Assembly: GCA_029260755.1 (NCBI GenBank)
Contig: JAJDCQ010000119.1
Span: 1 to 38,531 of the forward strand
Direction of reading: 5' to 3'
Source: Planctomycetota bacterium
GTDB lineage: Bacteria > Planctomycetota > J058 > JAJDCQ01
Length of the DNA: 38,531 bases
Position 1 is the first letter of the stretch. Every line of letters starts with the position of its first letter. The translations under genes were made by a program, and so were the position numbers. Below, one piece after another: positions 1 through 7,926 of the stretch. The notes beneath the pieces are model-generated. The model was given only the letters and a program-made list of their open reading frames with translations, was not told the origin of the DNA and made no database searches.

Positions 1-90
1 ACCAATCCGTGCAATCCGCGAAATCCGCGGTTCGGTCTCTGTCGGCGTTGAATCAGTGGGAACCGCGGATTACGCGGATTACGCGGAGTG
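1..90. repeat. Imperfect inverted repeat, 'CGCGGATT' family, copy 1
   Basis: The left arm (about 1-33) is built of short 'aatccgcg' units ending in 'atccgcggttc'. The right arm (about 60-88) is the reverse-complement type 'gaaccgcggattacgcgga'. The arms would fold into a long imperfect hairpin around a loop of about 26 nt. The 9-10 nt unit is repeated in tandem within each arm. The left end may be cut by the window edge. The same element recurs at about 180-272, 554-636 and 7926-8018, so it is a dispersed family. Apparent reading frames here are only repeat translations. Confidence 0.7.
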
Positions 91-128
91 CGAGTTGCCA
101 GCGTCCGGTTCGTTTGCCGTTGCGCGGG

Positions 129-143
129 CTGTTCCAGGAACAG
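129..143. repeat. Palindrome CTGTTCCAGGAACAG
   Basis: This 15-nt palindrome is perfect around a central A. Related 'GTTCC..GGAACAGG' motifs recur near 276-289 and 490-504, between the hairpin repeats. The motif therefore looks like part of the repeat landscape, although a protein-binding site cannot be excluded. Confidence 0.4.
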
Positions 144-179
144 GTGGCGCCGACGCGACAGTGACGTCGCACCGACCGG

Positions 180-272
180 AACCAATCCAGCCAATCCAAC
201 AATCCGCGGTTTCGTTCTCTCGCCGCGAAACGAGTGGAACCGCGGATTTCGCGGATTCCGCGGACTTCTCCG
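180..272. repeat. Imperfect inverted repeat, 'CGCGGATT' family, copy 2
   Basis: The left arm, about 180-212, is made of 'ccaatcc' units ending in 'aatccgcggttt'. The right arm, about 236-265, reads 'gaaccgcggatttcgcgga' and continues. It has the same organisation as copy 1, with a loop of about 24 nt. No coding function is supported. Confidence 0.7.
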
Positions 273-308
273 TTCCATGGAACAGGAGCGTGCGGCCGTC
301 GCGATGAA

Positions 309-464
309 CGATCCACAGATTTCACAGATTACACAGATTGCCGCGGGCGGGTCCGAGTCGTTGCCGATGCCGAAACGGGCCTGCGCCCTTCGGCGAGAGA
401 TGACCGCCTTCGGCAGCGCCTTATCTGTGTTGTGTAATCTGTGTATGTGTAATCTGTGGATCGT
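309..464. repeat. Inverted repeat, 'ACACAGATT' family
   Basis: The left arm at 310-340 is a tandem of 'cacagatt' units starting 'gatccacagatttcacag'. The right arm at about 421-464 is the reverse complement, tandem 'aatctgtgt' units ending 'aatctgtggatcgtc'. The loop is about 80 nt. It differs in unit from the neighbouring 'CGCGGATT' family but has the same architecture of tandem short units in inverted arms. The A/T-richer composition stands out from the surrounding DNA. Confidence 0.7.
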
Positions 465-553
465 CAGCCGTTCGGAGCAGGGACTCTCGTGTTCCCAGGA
501 ACAGGAGTCTCAGGCCGAGCATCGCGACGCGTCGGCAGCGGCTTGACGACGCC

Positions 554-636
554 CGAACCGATCCGTGCCATCCGCGAAATCCGCGGTTCGGTCCCTGCGG
601 GCGGTGAACGAACGGAACCGCGGATTGTCGGATGGA
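554..636. repeat. Imperfect inverted repeat, 'CGCGGATT' family, copy 3
   Basis: The left arm at about 554-592 contains 'atccgcgaaatccgcggttc'. The right arm at about 613-636 contains 'ggaaccgcggattgtcgga'. With copies 1 and 2 it fills most of the gene-free first 770 bases. I see no gene between 1 and 770. Confidence 0.65.
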
Positions 637-771
637 CTGGGATGGCGAGCTGCCCACTCGGAGACCATTGCCGATGCCTGCGCTCCCTTCCAGAGTCGCT
701 CGGCCGCGCAGCCTAAGTCGCGGCAATGCAACGACTCATGGCGTCACGGCGGAGCGCCCCCGACGGAATCG

Positions 772-800
772 TTGAGATTGAGACCCAGGTTCAATAAGAT
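772..800 (+). promoter_or_regulatory. Possible sigma-70 promoter for feoAB
   Basis: TTGAGA (772-777) and TAAGAT (795-800) are separated by exactly 17 nt. Transcription would start near 807, about 80 nt before feoA. The -35 matches the consensus at 5 of 6 positions and the -10 at 4 of 6. I do not see a Fur box. Confidence 0.4.
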
Positions 801-885
801 CGACGCCCTCGATACACCGCAGCATTCGTAGGCATCCCGCGGCCATTGCGCATCGCGCCGCCTCGCACCTCGCTGGAGCCGTCTC

Positions 886-1125
886 GTGACCCTCGCCGAT
901 CTTCCCCACCGCCGCCGCGCGCGCGTGCAGTCCGTCGCCGCCGCGGGCGAGCTGACCGTTCAGTTGATGGAGCTCGGCCTGGTGCCGGGCGCCGTCGTCG
1001 AGGTGCTCCGGCGCGCGCCGCTCGGCGACCCACTCGACGTCGACGTCGCCGGCGCCCGCCTCGCGATCCGGCGCGCCGTCGCCCAGACGGTCGCCGTGAC
1101 CGACGGCGACGAGGTGACCTCGTGA
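886..1125 (+). CDS. feoA: FeoA, ferrous iron transport accessory protein
   Basis: This 79-residue protein has the size and pattern of the SH3-like FeoA family. It opens 'MTLADLPHRRRARVQSV', has the 'ELGLVPGAVVEVLRRAPLGDP' core, and ends with the strand 'LAIRRAVAQTVAV'. FeoA is a small cytoplasmic partner of the FeoB Fe2+ permease. The GTG start at 886 is chosen because it places the conserved 'L..L' opening right at the N terminus. The stop overlaps the GTG start of feoB by 4 nt (GTGA), which is typical of translational coupling. Identity is further supported by FeoB immediately downstream. Confidence 0.9.
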   Translation: MTLADLPHRRRARVQSVAAAGELTVQLMELGLVPGAVVEVLRRAPLGDPLDVDVAGARLAIRRAVAQTVAVTDGDEVTS

Positions 1126-3197
1126 CGCCGCCCGCGACCGCGCTGCCTGACGCTCCGGAGGCCGCCACGTCCGCAGCCACCACGACGACCGCGCCCGCGA
1201 CCGAGACCGCCGAGCGGATCGTCGCCCTCATCGGCAACCCGAACGTCGGCAAGTCGACCCTCTTCAACGCGCTCACCGGGCTCCGCCAGAAGACGGCGAA
1301 CTACAGCGGCGTGACCGTCGACGCGCACGAAGGCTGGATCAGCACGGCGGCCGGCCGCACCCGGTTGATCGACCTGCCGGGCACCTACAGCCTCACCCCG
1401 ACGAGCATCGACGGCGCGGTCGCCGCCGACCTCCTCACCGGCGTCTACGGGTCGCCGCCCGACGTGATCGTCGTCGTCCTCGACGCGACGCGCCTGCGCC
1501 GGAACCTCCTCCTGCTGACGGAGGTGGTCGACCTCGGCCGCCCGGTGATCGCCGTCCTCAACATGGTCGACGAGGCGCGCCGGGCCGGGATCCCGATCCC
1601 GACCGAGCGGCTCCGCGAGCTCACCGGGCTGCCGGTCGTCGAGACGGTCGCCACCCGCGGCGAGGGCATCGACGAGCTCCAGGGCGCGATCGCGACGGCG
1701 AAGGGCGAGCCGCGCCGCATCTGGAGCTTCGGCGACGAGGCCCTCGAGAGCCGCGTCGCGAGCGCCGAGGGCGCCACCACCTGGGAGCGTCTGCGCCGGG
1801 TCGCCGCCGACGAGCCGACCCTCCGCGAGCGCGAGCTCATCGGCCGCTACGCGAGCCTGTCGGACCTCGTCGACTCGACCGAGGTGCACGACGCCGGGAC
1901 TCACTCGAGCCGGAGCGACCGGGTCGACCGGTGGCTGCTGCACCCGCTCGCGGGGCCGGTCTTCTTCCTCGCGATCATGGCGGTCGTGTTCCAGTCGATC
2001 TTCGCGTGGGCGGGTCCGGTGATGGACCTCATCGACGCGGGCTTCTCCTGGCTCGGCGCGACGGCGGGCGAGACGTTGCCCCCCGTGATCGGCGACCTCG
2101 GCACGAGCCTCGTCACCGACGGGATCATCGCCGGCGTCGGCAGCGTCGTGATCTTCCTGCCGCAGATCCTCATCCTCTTCTTCTTCCTCGGGCTGCTCGA
2201 GGACACCGGCTACATGGCCCGCGCGGCGTTCCTCGCCGACCGGCCGCTCCGCTTCTTCGGCCTGTCGGGCCGCTCGTTCATCCCGCTCCTCTCCTCGTTC
2301 GCGTGCGCGATCCCCGGGGTCATGGCCGCCCGGACGATCCCGAGCCGGTTCGAGCGGATGCTCGCGATCTTCGTCGCGCCGCTCATGACGTGCAGCGCGC
2401 GCCTGCCGGTCTACATGATCCTCATCACCGCCTTCGTGGCGGAGCAGACGATCGGCGGGATCTTCGGGCTGCGCGGGCTGATCATGTTCGGCCTCTACCT
2501 GTCCGGCATGGCCGCCGCCGCCCTCGTCGCCGGCCTCGCCTCGAAGGCGGCCGGCGCCAAGCGCGGGCGCGAGCTCCCGCTCGTCGTCGAGCTCCCGCCC
2601 TACCGGATGCCGTCGTTCCGGAACGTCGTCGTCAAGCTCCGCGTCCGAGGCGGCGACTTCCTCAAGCGCGCCGGCACGGTCGTCTTCGTCGTCAGCGTGG
2701 TGCTCTGGGCGCTCATGACGTTCCCGCAGACCGCGCCGAACCCCGAGCTCTCGGCCGAGGCGAACGCGGGCATCGCGCTCGAGAACAGCATCGCCGGCCG
2801 GATGGGCAAGGCGATCGAGCCGGTGATCGCGCCGCTCGGCTACGACTGGAAGATCGGGATCGGCGTCATCGCGAGCTTCGGCGCCCGCGAGGTGTTCGTC
2901 TCGGCGATGGGCATCACCTACAGCCTCGGCGACGAGGTCGACGCGGAGAGCCAGAGCCTCATGGACGCGTTCCACGCGTCGACCTGGCCCGACGGGACGC
3001 CCGTCTTCACCCTCGCGACGGTCTTCTCGCTGCTCGTCTTCTACGTCTTCGCGCTCCAGTGCGGAGCGACGGTCGCGACGGTGAAGGGCGAGACGGGGTC
3101 GTGGAAGTTCGCGATCGGCCAGCTCGTGGCCTTCGGCGCGATGGCCTACCTGGCGGCGCTGGTGACCTACCAATCGCTGACGGCGATGGGTTACTAG
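1122..3197 (+). CDS. feoB: FeoB, GTP-dependent Fe2+ transporter
   Basis: This 691-residue inner-membrane protein imports ferrous iron. A Pro/Ala/Thr-rich lead-in of about 30 residues precedes the G domain. The G domain has G1 GNPNVGKS (38-45), the switch region 'NYSGVTVDAHEGW', G3 DLPGTYSL (about 84-91) and G4 NMVD (147-150). A linker to about residue 270 leads to a polytopic membrane part with the two gate signatures 'CAIPGVMAARTIPSRFERM' and 'SFGAREVFVSAMG'. The length fits compact FeoB proteins. The GTG start at 1122 overlaps the feoA stop. An upstream in-frame extension through feoA is an artefact. No feoC is seen. Downstream lies only a repeat element. Confidence 0.96.
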   Translation: MTPPATALPDAPEAATSAATTTTAPATETAERIVALIGNPNVGKSTLFNALTGLRQKTANYSGVTVDAHEGWISTAAGRTRLIDLPGTYSLTPTSIDGAVAADLLTGVYGSPPDVIVVVLDATRLRRNLLLLTEVVDLGRPVIAVLNMVDEARRAGIPIPTERLRELTGLPVVETVATRGEGIDELQGAIATAKGEPRRIWSFGDEALESRVASAEGATTWERLRRVAADEPTLRERELIGRYASLSDLVDSTEVHDAGTHSSRSDRVDRWLLHPLAGPVFFLAIMAVVFQSIFAWAGPVMDLIDAGFSWLGATAGETLPPVIGDLGTSLVTDGIIAGVGSVVIFLPQILILFFFLGLLEDTGYMARAAFLADRPLRFFGLSGRSFIPLLSSFACAIPGVMAARTIPSRFERMLAIFVAPLMTCSARLPVYMILITAFVAEQTIGGIFGLRGLIMFGLYLSGMAAAALVAGLASKAAGAKRGRELPLVVELPPYRMPSFRNVVVKLRVRGGDFLKRAGTVVFVVSVVLWALMTFPQTAPNPELSAEANAGIALENSIAGRMGKAIEPVIAPLGYDWKIGIGVIASFGAREVFVSAMGITYSLGDEVDAESQSLMDAFHASTWPDGTPVFTLATVFSLLVFYVFALQCGATVATVKGETGSWKFAIGQLVAFGAMAYLAALVTYQSLTAMGY

Positions 3198-3212
3198 CGG
3201 CGCCCGCCTCGC

Positions 3213-3506
3213 TTCGCCTTCGGCGAAAGGATGTCACCACGGAGACACCGAGGACACGGAGGACTCACTGAGAAGCGCGGGCGGCGCCTACGGGGTCGCT
3301 GTTGTCGCTTCGCGACGAGGATGGAACCACGGAGGCACGGAGAGCACGGAGGGGCCGCTGCCCGGCGATGACCCCCTTCGCCAGCGCGCCGTGCGGTCCC
3401 GCCTCACGGAGTGGAGTCGGCCGTGCTCGGCAGAGACTCGGCGTGCTCCGTGACCCCTCCGTGGTCTCCGTGTCTCCGTGGTGACATCCTGCTCGCCGAA
3501 GGCGAG
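3213..3506. repeat. Composite inverted repeat, 'CCACGGAG' family
   Basis: The two outer arms of about 35 nt (3228-3262 and 3456-3490) are almost exact reverse complements, built of 'cacggag' tandem units next to 'aggatgtcaccacgg'. A second inner copy lies at about 3326-3352, with matching inverted units at about 3443-3466. Small perfect hairpins cap both ends: TTCGCC-ttc-GGCGAA (3213-3227) and CTCGCC-gaa-GGCGAG (3492-3506). This element fills the gap of more than 300 bases between feoB and the next gene. I see no gene in it. It could also end transcription from both sides. Confidence 0.75.
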
Positions 3507-3529
3507 CTCGCCGCCACGCACTCACACTC

Positions 3530-3817
3530 TCAGGCGGAGAGCGTCGCGGGGCCGTCGCCGCCGGCCTTCTCGTAGGTGCCGTCGCCGGACTTCACGTACT
3601 TCGTCAGGCCGGTGCCCTTGAGCTTGCGGTCGCTCTTGACCTTGCTCTCGATCTCGCTCCAGCGGGTGCCGATGTTCACGGGCACGATGACCCGCTTCAC
3701 CGGCGCGCCGGTGTCGGGGTGCTTCTCGAGGGCGGCATCCGCCATCCGCTGGACGACCTCGAAGCGCTCGGGCGTCTCTCCCTCGGGAACGATCGTCTCG
3801 TAGATGTAGGTCGGCAT
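3530..3817 (-). CDS. FmdB-like small protein lacking zinc-ribbon cysteines
   Basis: This protein has 95 residues. The start 'MPTYIYETIVPEGETPERFEVVQRMADAALEKHP' followed by 'GAPVKRVI' matches the beginning of FmdB/YfgA-type zinc-ribbon putative regulators, which usually begin MPxYxYxC..C and continue with 'F...Q.m...l..CP.C'. Here every cysteine position is replaced and the protein has no cysteine at all, so it cannot bind zinc in the usual way. The C-terminal half ('WSEIESKVKSDRKLKGTGLTKYVKSGDG') is lysine-rich and soluble. The ATG at 3817 is the start because the family motif begins there; longer upstream frames run antisense through the PHP gene. Function is unknown. Confidence 0.75.
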   Translation of the reverse strand: MPTYIYETIVPEGETPERFEVVQRMADAALEKHPDTGAPVKRVIVPVNIGTRWSEIESKVKSDRKLKGTGLTKYVKSGDGTYEKAGGDGPATLSA

Positions 3818-3928
3818 GTCTCTTCGCTCACGGCTGCGCGGGGACGGCCCCGCTCCCTCGAAGATAGCACGTCGGCCCGGCCCGGCAAGGGCGACGGCCG
3901 CGCCGCCAACTGGTAGTCTCGGTCTCCC

Positions 3929-5158
3929 ATGCGCCTCGCGACGCTCTGCCTGCCGCTCGTCCTGGGAGTCGCCGCCGCCCTCGCCGGCTGCGCCGCCTAC
4001 GGCGACGAGATCGAGCCCGAGCCGGCGACGCCCACCCCGGCGCGCCCGGCGCCGCGGCCGGTCGCCGTCACCGTCCGCCGGCCCGACGGCGGCTCGACGC
4101 CGCTCCGGGAGTGGCGCGGCAGCAGCCACATCCACACCGGCCACAGCCACGACAGCTGGGGCACGCTCGGCGAGATCACCCTGGCCGGCCTCCGGACCGG
4201 TCGGGACTTCGTGATCCTCACCGAGCACAACAACGGCGCGACCCAGGACTGGGCCGGCCAGCACGGTCCGCTCCTCGTCGTCGCGGGCACCGAGATCTCG
4301 ACCGACTTCGGTCACATGATCGTCCTCGGCACGAACGAGCGGCACCACGTCCACGGGCTGACGCCGCAGGAGTACATCGAGGCGGCCCACGCGGTCGGCG
4401 GGGTCGCCTACCTCGCGCACCCCAACCCCTGGGGGCGGCGCGGCTGGGAGGACTGGAGCCTGATCGAGGGCGTCGACGGCCTCGAGGTCGTCAACATGTA
4501 CACCGACCTCCTCGACCAGGGCGCCGCGATCCTCACCCGCGGGTTCGTCCAGCAGTTCATCGGCGGGCGCCCCGGGTCGCGCGCGATGGCGATCGACCCC
4601 GGCGGGATGCTCGAGACCTACGACCGGATGACGCGGTCGGGCCGCCGCTTGACGCTGCTCTCGGGCAGCAACGCGCACGGACCGATCCACGTGGCCGGCG
4701 GCGAGATCGCGTCCTACGAGGCGATGTTCCACATCGCGGGGCTGCGCCTGTTCGCTCCGCGTCTCGCGGAGCGCGACCTCATCGCCGCGATCCGCGACGG
4801 CCGCGCCTACGTCGGCTACGACGGCGAGGCGCCGGCCGACGGCTTCCGCCTCCTCGCCACCTCGGGCGACGTCGTCGAGACGATGGGCGGCTGGCTCCCG
4901 CTCCACGAGGAAGGTGTGATGATCCGGGCGACCTCGCCGGCGGCGTCGCGCTGCACGATCGTCCTCTTCCGTAACGGCGAGGAGATCGCGCGGATCGACG
5001 ACGCGCGCCGCCTGGAGCGGACCGTGACCGAGCCGGGCGTCTACCGCGTCGAGTGCCGGCTCGACGGCGACCCGTGGGTGCTCGCGAACCCGGTCTACGT
5101 CGGCACCCCGCCCGACCGCCGCCTCGATCGGTGGAAGTCGGCCCGCGAGGGGCGCTGA
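3929..5158 (+). CDS. PHP-domain lipoprotein, putative metal-dependent phosphoesterase
   Basis: This protein has 409 residues. The signal peptide ends in a lipobox (LAGC, Cys21), followed by a Pro/Ala-rich linker to about residue 60. The PHP metal-site motifs follow in order: 'SSHIHTGHSHDSWGT' (HxH, about 66-80), 'TEHNN', 'GTEISTDFGHM' and 'AHPNPW'. These are typical of the PHP/amidohydrolase-like fold that binds two or three metal ions. A beta-rich tail (about 310-400) resembles the C-terminal domain seen on secreted PHP proteins. It probably acts outside the cytoplasm on a phosphoester, but the substrate is unknown. It is divergent from the FmdB-like gene (111 nt apart) and converges with the next gene 20 nt away. 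Confidence 0.85.
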   Translation: MRLATLCLPLVLGVAAALAGCAAYGDEIEPEPATPTPARPAPRPVAVTVRRPDGGSTPLREWRGSSHIHTGHSHDSWGTLGEITLAGLRTGRDFVILTEHNNGATQDWAGQHGPLLVVAGTEISTDFGHMIVLGTNERHHVHGLTPQEYIEAAHAVGGVAYLAHPNPWGRRGWEDWSLIEGVDGLEVVNMYTDLLDQGAAILTRGFVQQFIGGRPGSRAMAIDPGGMLETYDRMTRSGRRLTLLSGSNAHGPIHVAGGEIASYEAMFHIAGLRLFAPRLAERDLIAAIRDGRAYVGYDGEAPADGFRLLATSGDVVETMGGWLPLHEEGVMIRATSPAASRCTIVLFRNGEEIARIDDARRLERTVTEPGVYRVECRLDGDPWVLANPVYVGTPPDRRLDRWKSAREGR

Positions 5159-5178
5159 GCCCCGCCCTCGCTCGCTGG

Positions 5179-7710
5179 CTAGGGCCGCTGGCGCAGCCCG
5201 TTCGGCGGGTAGACCGGCTCGACCGCGGGCGCCGCGAGGAAGTCGGCGATCGGGCCGGCGATCGCGTTCGCGCCGAGCACCGCGCGGAGCGCCCGGATGA
5301 TCGGCGTCCAGACGCCCTCGCCGATCGCCACGTCGAGCGGATCGATGATGTTGAGGTAGGACGGGCTGAGCGGCTCATCGACGGCGAGCCCCTCGTCGCG
5401 CCACCAGTAGTGGAGCGAGCGAACCGTCCAGAGGTAGCCGAACTCGTAGGCGGTCGGGTTCTCGCCCCAGCCGGCGATCCGGTCGGCCGGCACGCGGTAG
5501 CCCGCCTCGCGGCGCGCGACCACCGCCGCCGCCGCGTCGAGCGCGGATCGCGCCGCGTCGAGGCGCGCCCTCCGCGCGATCGGGTCGCCGCCGCGCAGCT
5601 CGACCCAGTCGTGGAGGCCGTGGACCTGCCGCGCCCGGAGCGCCGTCATCCGGGCCGCGTCGGCGAGGTCGTCGAAGAGCGGACGGCCCCGCGCCGGGAT
5701 GCGACCGCGGAGCGCCTCGAACGCATCGGCCCGGGCGGTGAACGCGGTCTCCATCGCCGCGAGGAGCGGCTTCACCTCGGTGTCGTAGCGGGCGGGAGCG
5801 AGGAGGCCGAGGCGCTGCTCGAAGAAGGTGAGCTTCTTCGGCTGGGTGAGGAGCGTCCCGAACGGGAGCGGCAGGTAGGTCGAGGCGAGGGCGAGCTCGT
5901 CCCAGGTCTCCCAACCCTGGAGATACGCCTGGCCGTTGCGGCGGGCGATCCGCCGCGGCGGCCGGCCGGCGACCTCGCCCTCGATGAGGAGCGCCTGCTG
6001 GTCGGCGATCGTCGCGGCGATCACGTCGGCGACGTCGTCGGCCGCCGCTCCGAACGGCGCGACCACAGGGGCGAGCGCCGCCCGGCGCGCGGCCGCGTCG
6101 TCGGGCTCGGCCGGCTGCGGGTCCCAGGCGGCCCGCGCCGTCACGACGTCGTTCAGCCAGTAGCCCCACTCCCACCCGCTGCTGAAGTTGCTCTGGCCCT
6201 GGATCCGGCTGCCGGCGTGCGCGCCGACGCCGAGCCGGCCCGCCCGCTCGTCGGCGGCGATGAGGCGCAGGTCGTGGAGGCGGCGGTCGGCGTAGATGGG
6301 CAGAAACAGCGGCACGTCGACGTCGAAGCTCACCCAGTAGGCGGTCTCGGGGTGCCAGATGACGTCGCGCCGGCCGGCCTCGAGCGCGATGAAGTCGCGC
6401 ATGAAGGCGAAGTCGTCGTGGCCATACGTCGGCGCCGGGTCGTCGAGGGCGTAGTGCTGCACGGTGTGGGGCCGGATCGCGGCGCGCGGATCGGCGTAGT
6501 GGCCGAGGAAGTTGAAGTTGATCGGCTCGCTCGGGTTCCGGGGGTCGGGGAAGTGCTCGGCCTTCAGCCCCGCCGAGGTGTGGGCCTTCACGTGGAGCTG
6601 CGCGCCGTGCCCATCGGCGAGATGGGCGGTCGCGGCGTCGATCCAGGCGAGGACGCGGCGGTCGTCGGCGTGGCTGAACTCGGTCGTCCCGATGATCGTC
6701 GCGAGGAGATCGAACCCGGCCGCCATCACCCAGTCGATCCGCGCCTCGATCTGCGCGACCTCGTCGGCGAGGGTGCCCTGCTGGCGGATCATGTGGAAGT
6801 TGTGCTGCTGGACCTGGGCGAGCGGCACCTCGAGCCCCATCCCGAGGCCGAACCGGTGCCCGATCGCGACGAGCTCGGCGAGACGGGCCTGGCGCGCGGG
6901 CGACTCCGAGAAGGCCGCCCAGGAGTCGCCATGGAGCAGCACCCACTGGAGGTGGTTCTGGCGGTTCGCGACGAGCCACTCGCAGAAGAGCTCCCACTCG
7001 GGGAGCTGAGACCGCCAGCCGGCCTCGTCGGCGGGCGTCGCGCCCCAGCCCTGGCTGAGGTTGGTGAGCTCGAGCGGGTGGGTCGTGTGGAGATGCCAGC
7101 CGCGGAAGGGCCAGTGCGGCGCCTCGGCGCGATCGACGGGAGCGGACAGGGCGAGCCCGTCGGGGATCGTCGGCGCGAGCGGGTGGAGGAACGCGAAGCC
7201 GAGCGCCTCGAGCGCCGCGTAGGCGCCGAACGCGAGGCCGGCGTTGACGCCGAGGCCGTGGCGGTCGGGGATCGGCGGGTTGCCGCGCGCGGCGACCACG
7301 GTGACGCCGTCGGCGCGCACCGTCGACCGGACGACGAACCCCTCCGAGCCGAGCGGCGCGAGGTCGGCGTCGGGAGCGAGATCGATCGCGGGCGCCGTGG
7401 AACCGAGCGAGACGACGAGCGAGCCCGGCGCGAGGCCGACGGCGCGGTCGGTCGGAGGGCGCTCCTCGAGAGGACGCCGAGCGCCCCGCCCGAGGAGGAG
7501 GCGGACCCGGTCGGCCACGGCCGGGGCGAGGTCGGGACCGATCTGCAGGACGACGGCGGGAAGCGCCCCCGCGCCGCCCCCGCCCGCCCCGCCCGCCGAT
7601 GCGGGAGGCCGGGCCTGGCCCGAACCGCCGCCGCCACCGCCGCCACAGGCGAGGGAGGTGATCGCGAGTAGCGCGAGAGTGACGAGGCCGAACGAGGAGC
7701 GCGGGCGCAT
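5179..7710 (-). CDS. Large glycoside hydrolase-like lipoprotein
   Basis: This protein has 843 residues. The signal peptide ends in 'TSLAC' (Cys22), followed by a Gly-rich stretch, so a lipoprotein is likely. Residues about 50-190 look like the alpha/beta domain preceding the barrel in GH20/GH67-type enzymes. The characteristic segment is 'GVTVVAARGNPPIPDRHGLG', then 'GAYAALEALGFAFLHP' and 'P..PFRGWHLHTTHPLELT'. The middle (about 200-560) has barrel-like repeats ending in acidic/aromatic segments ('FAFMRDFIALEAG', 'WHPETAYWVSFDVDVP', 'GWEWGYWLNDVV'). The C-terminal third is helical. I cannot assign a family number or catalytic acids, so substrate and activity remain open. GH67/GH115-like or an inactive sugar-binding relative are both possible. 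Confidence 0.75.
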   Translation of the reverse strand: MRPRSSFGLVTLALLAITSLACGGGGGGGSGQARPPASAGGAGGGGAGALPAVVLQIGPDLAPAVADRVRLLLGRGARRPLEERPPTDRAVGLAPGSLVVSLGSTAPAIDLAPDADLAPLGSEGFVVRSTVRADGVTVVAARGNPPIPDRHGLGVNAGLAFGAYAALEALGFAFLHPLAPTIPDGLALSAPVDRAEAPHWPFRGWHLHTTHPLELTNLSQGWGATPADEAGWRSQLPEWELFCEWLVANRQNHLQWVLLHGDSWAAFSESPARQARLAELVAIGHRFGLGMGLEVPLAQVQQHNFHMIRQQGTLADEVAQIEARIDWVMAAGFDLLATIIGTTEFSHADDRRVLAWIDAATAHLADGHGAQLHVKAHTSAGLKAEHFPDPRNPSEPINFNFLGHYADPRAAIRPHTVQHYALDDPAPTYGHDDFAFMRDFIALEAGRRDVIWHPETAYWVSFDVDVPLFLPIYADRRLHDLRLIAADERAGRLGVGAHAGSRIQGQSNFSSGWEWGYWLNDVVTARAAWDPQPAEPDDAAARRAALAPVVAPFGAAADDVADVIAATIADQQALLIEGEVAGRPPRRIARRNGQAYLQGWETWDELALASTYLPLPFGTLLTQPKKLTFFEQRLGLLAPARYDTEVKPLLAAMETAFTARADAFEALRGRIPARGRPLFDDLADAARMTALRARQVHGLHDWVELRGGDPIARRARLDAARSALDAAAAVVARREAGYRVPADRIAGWGENPTAYEFGYLWTVRSLHYWWRDEGLAVDEPLSPSYLNIIDPLDVAIGEGVWTPIIRALRAVLGANAIAGPIADFLAAPAVEPVYPPNGLRQRP

Positions 7711-7817
7711 GGAGCCTCCGGGAAGGGCGCGGGCGAACGCGTCTCCCCCCGATGTGCGCCGGGCACGATCCGTCTCGAGTTAACTCCGGGCCCCTCGTAA
7801 CACGTTGACCTGGTTGA

Positions 7818-7926
7818 AAGTGCGAAGGGGTCAGGTCTCGGATGTTCGTATCAAGTGCGAAGGGGTCAGGTCTCGGATGTTCGTATTAGCGGCCCTATTG
7901 CGAACATCCGAGACCTGACCCCTTCG
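7818..7926. repeat. 34-nt tandem repeat plus inverted copy ('GGGGTCAGGTCTCGG' family)
   Basis: Two identical 34-nt units (7818-7851 and 7853-7886) lie 1 nt apart. Each contains 'cgaaggggtcaggtctcgg'. A 26-nt exact reverse complement of the unit core follows at 7901-7926. The second direct copy (core 7858-7883) and the inverted copy would form a perfect 26-bp hairpin with a 17-nt loop. The arrangement resembles REP/BIME-like mobile hairpins, not CRISPR, because there is no spacer. No RAYT transposase gene is nearby. Confidence 0.8.

Noticed and set aside
1..840. Several small open frames of 60-150 codons
   Set aside because: They are translations of the hairpin repeats and lack ribosome sites.
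846..1121. N-terminal extension of FeoB through feoA
   Set aside because: It is Arg-rich out-of-frame sequence over feoA. The GTG at 1122 overlapping the feoA stop explains the start better.
5053..7671. 872-residue open frame on the plus strand
   Set aside because: It is antisense to the glycosidase-like lipoprotein, overlaps the PHP gene end, and has low-complexity composition with no motif.
7818..7886. Possible CRISPR array
   Set aside because: There are only two direct units with a 1-nt gap, then an inverted copy. There are no spacers and no cas genes.
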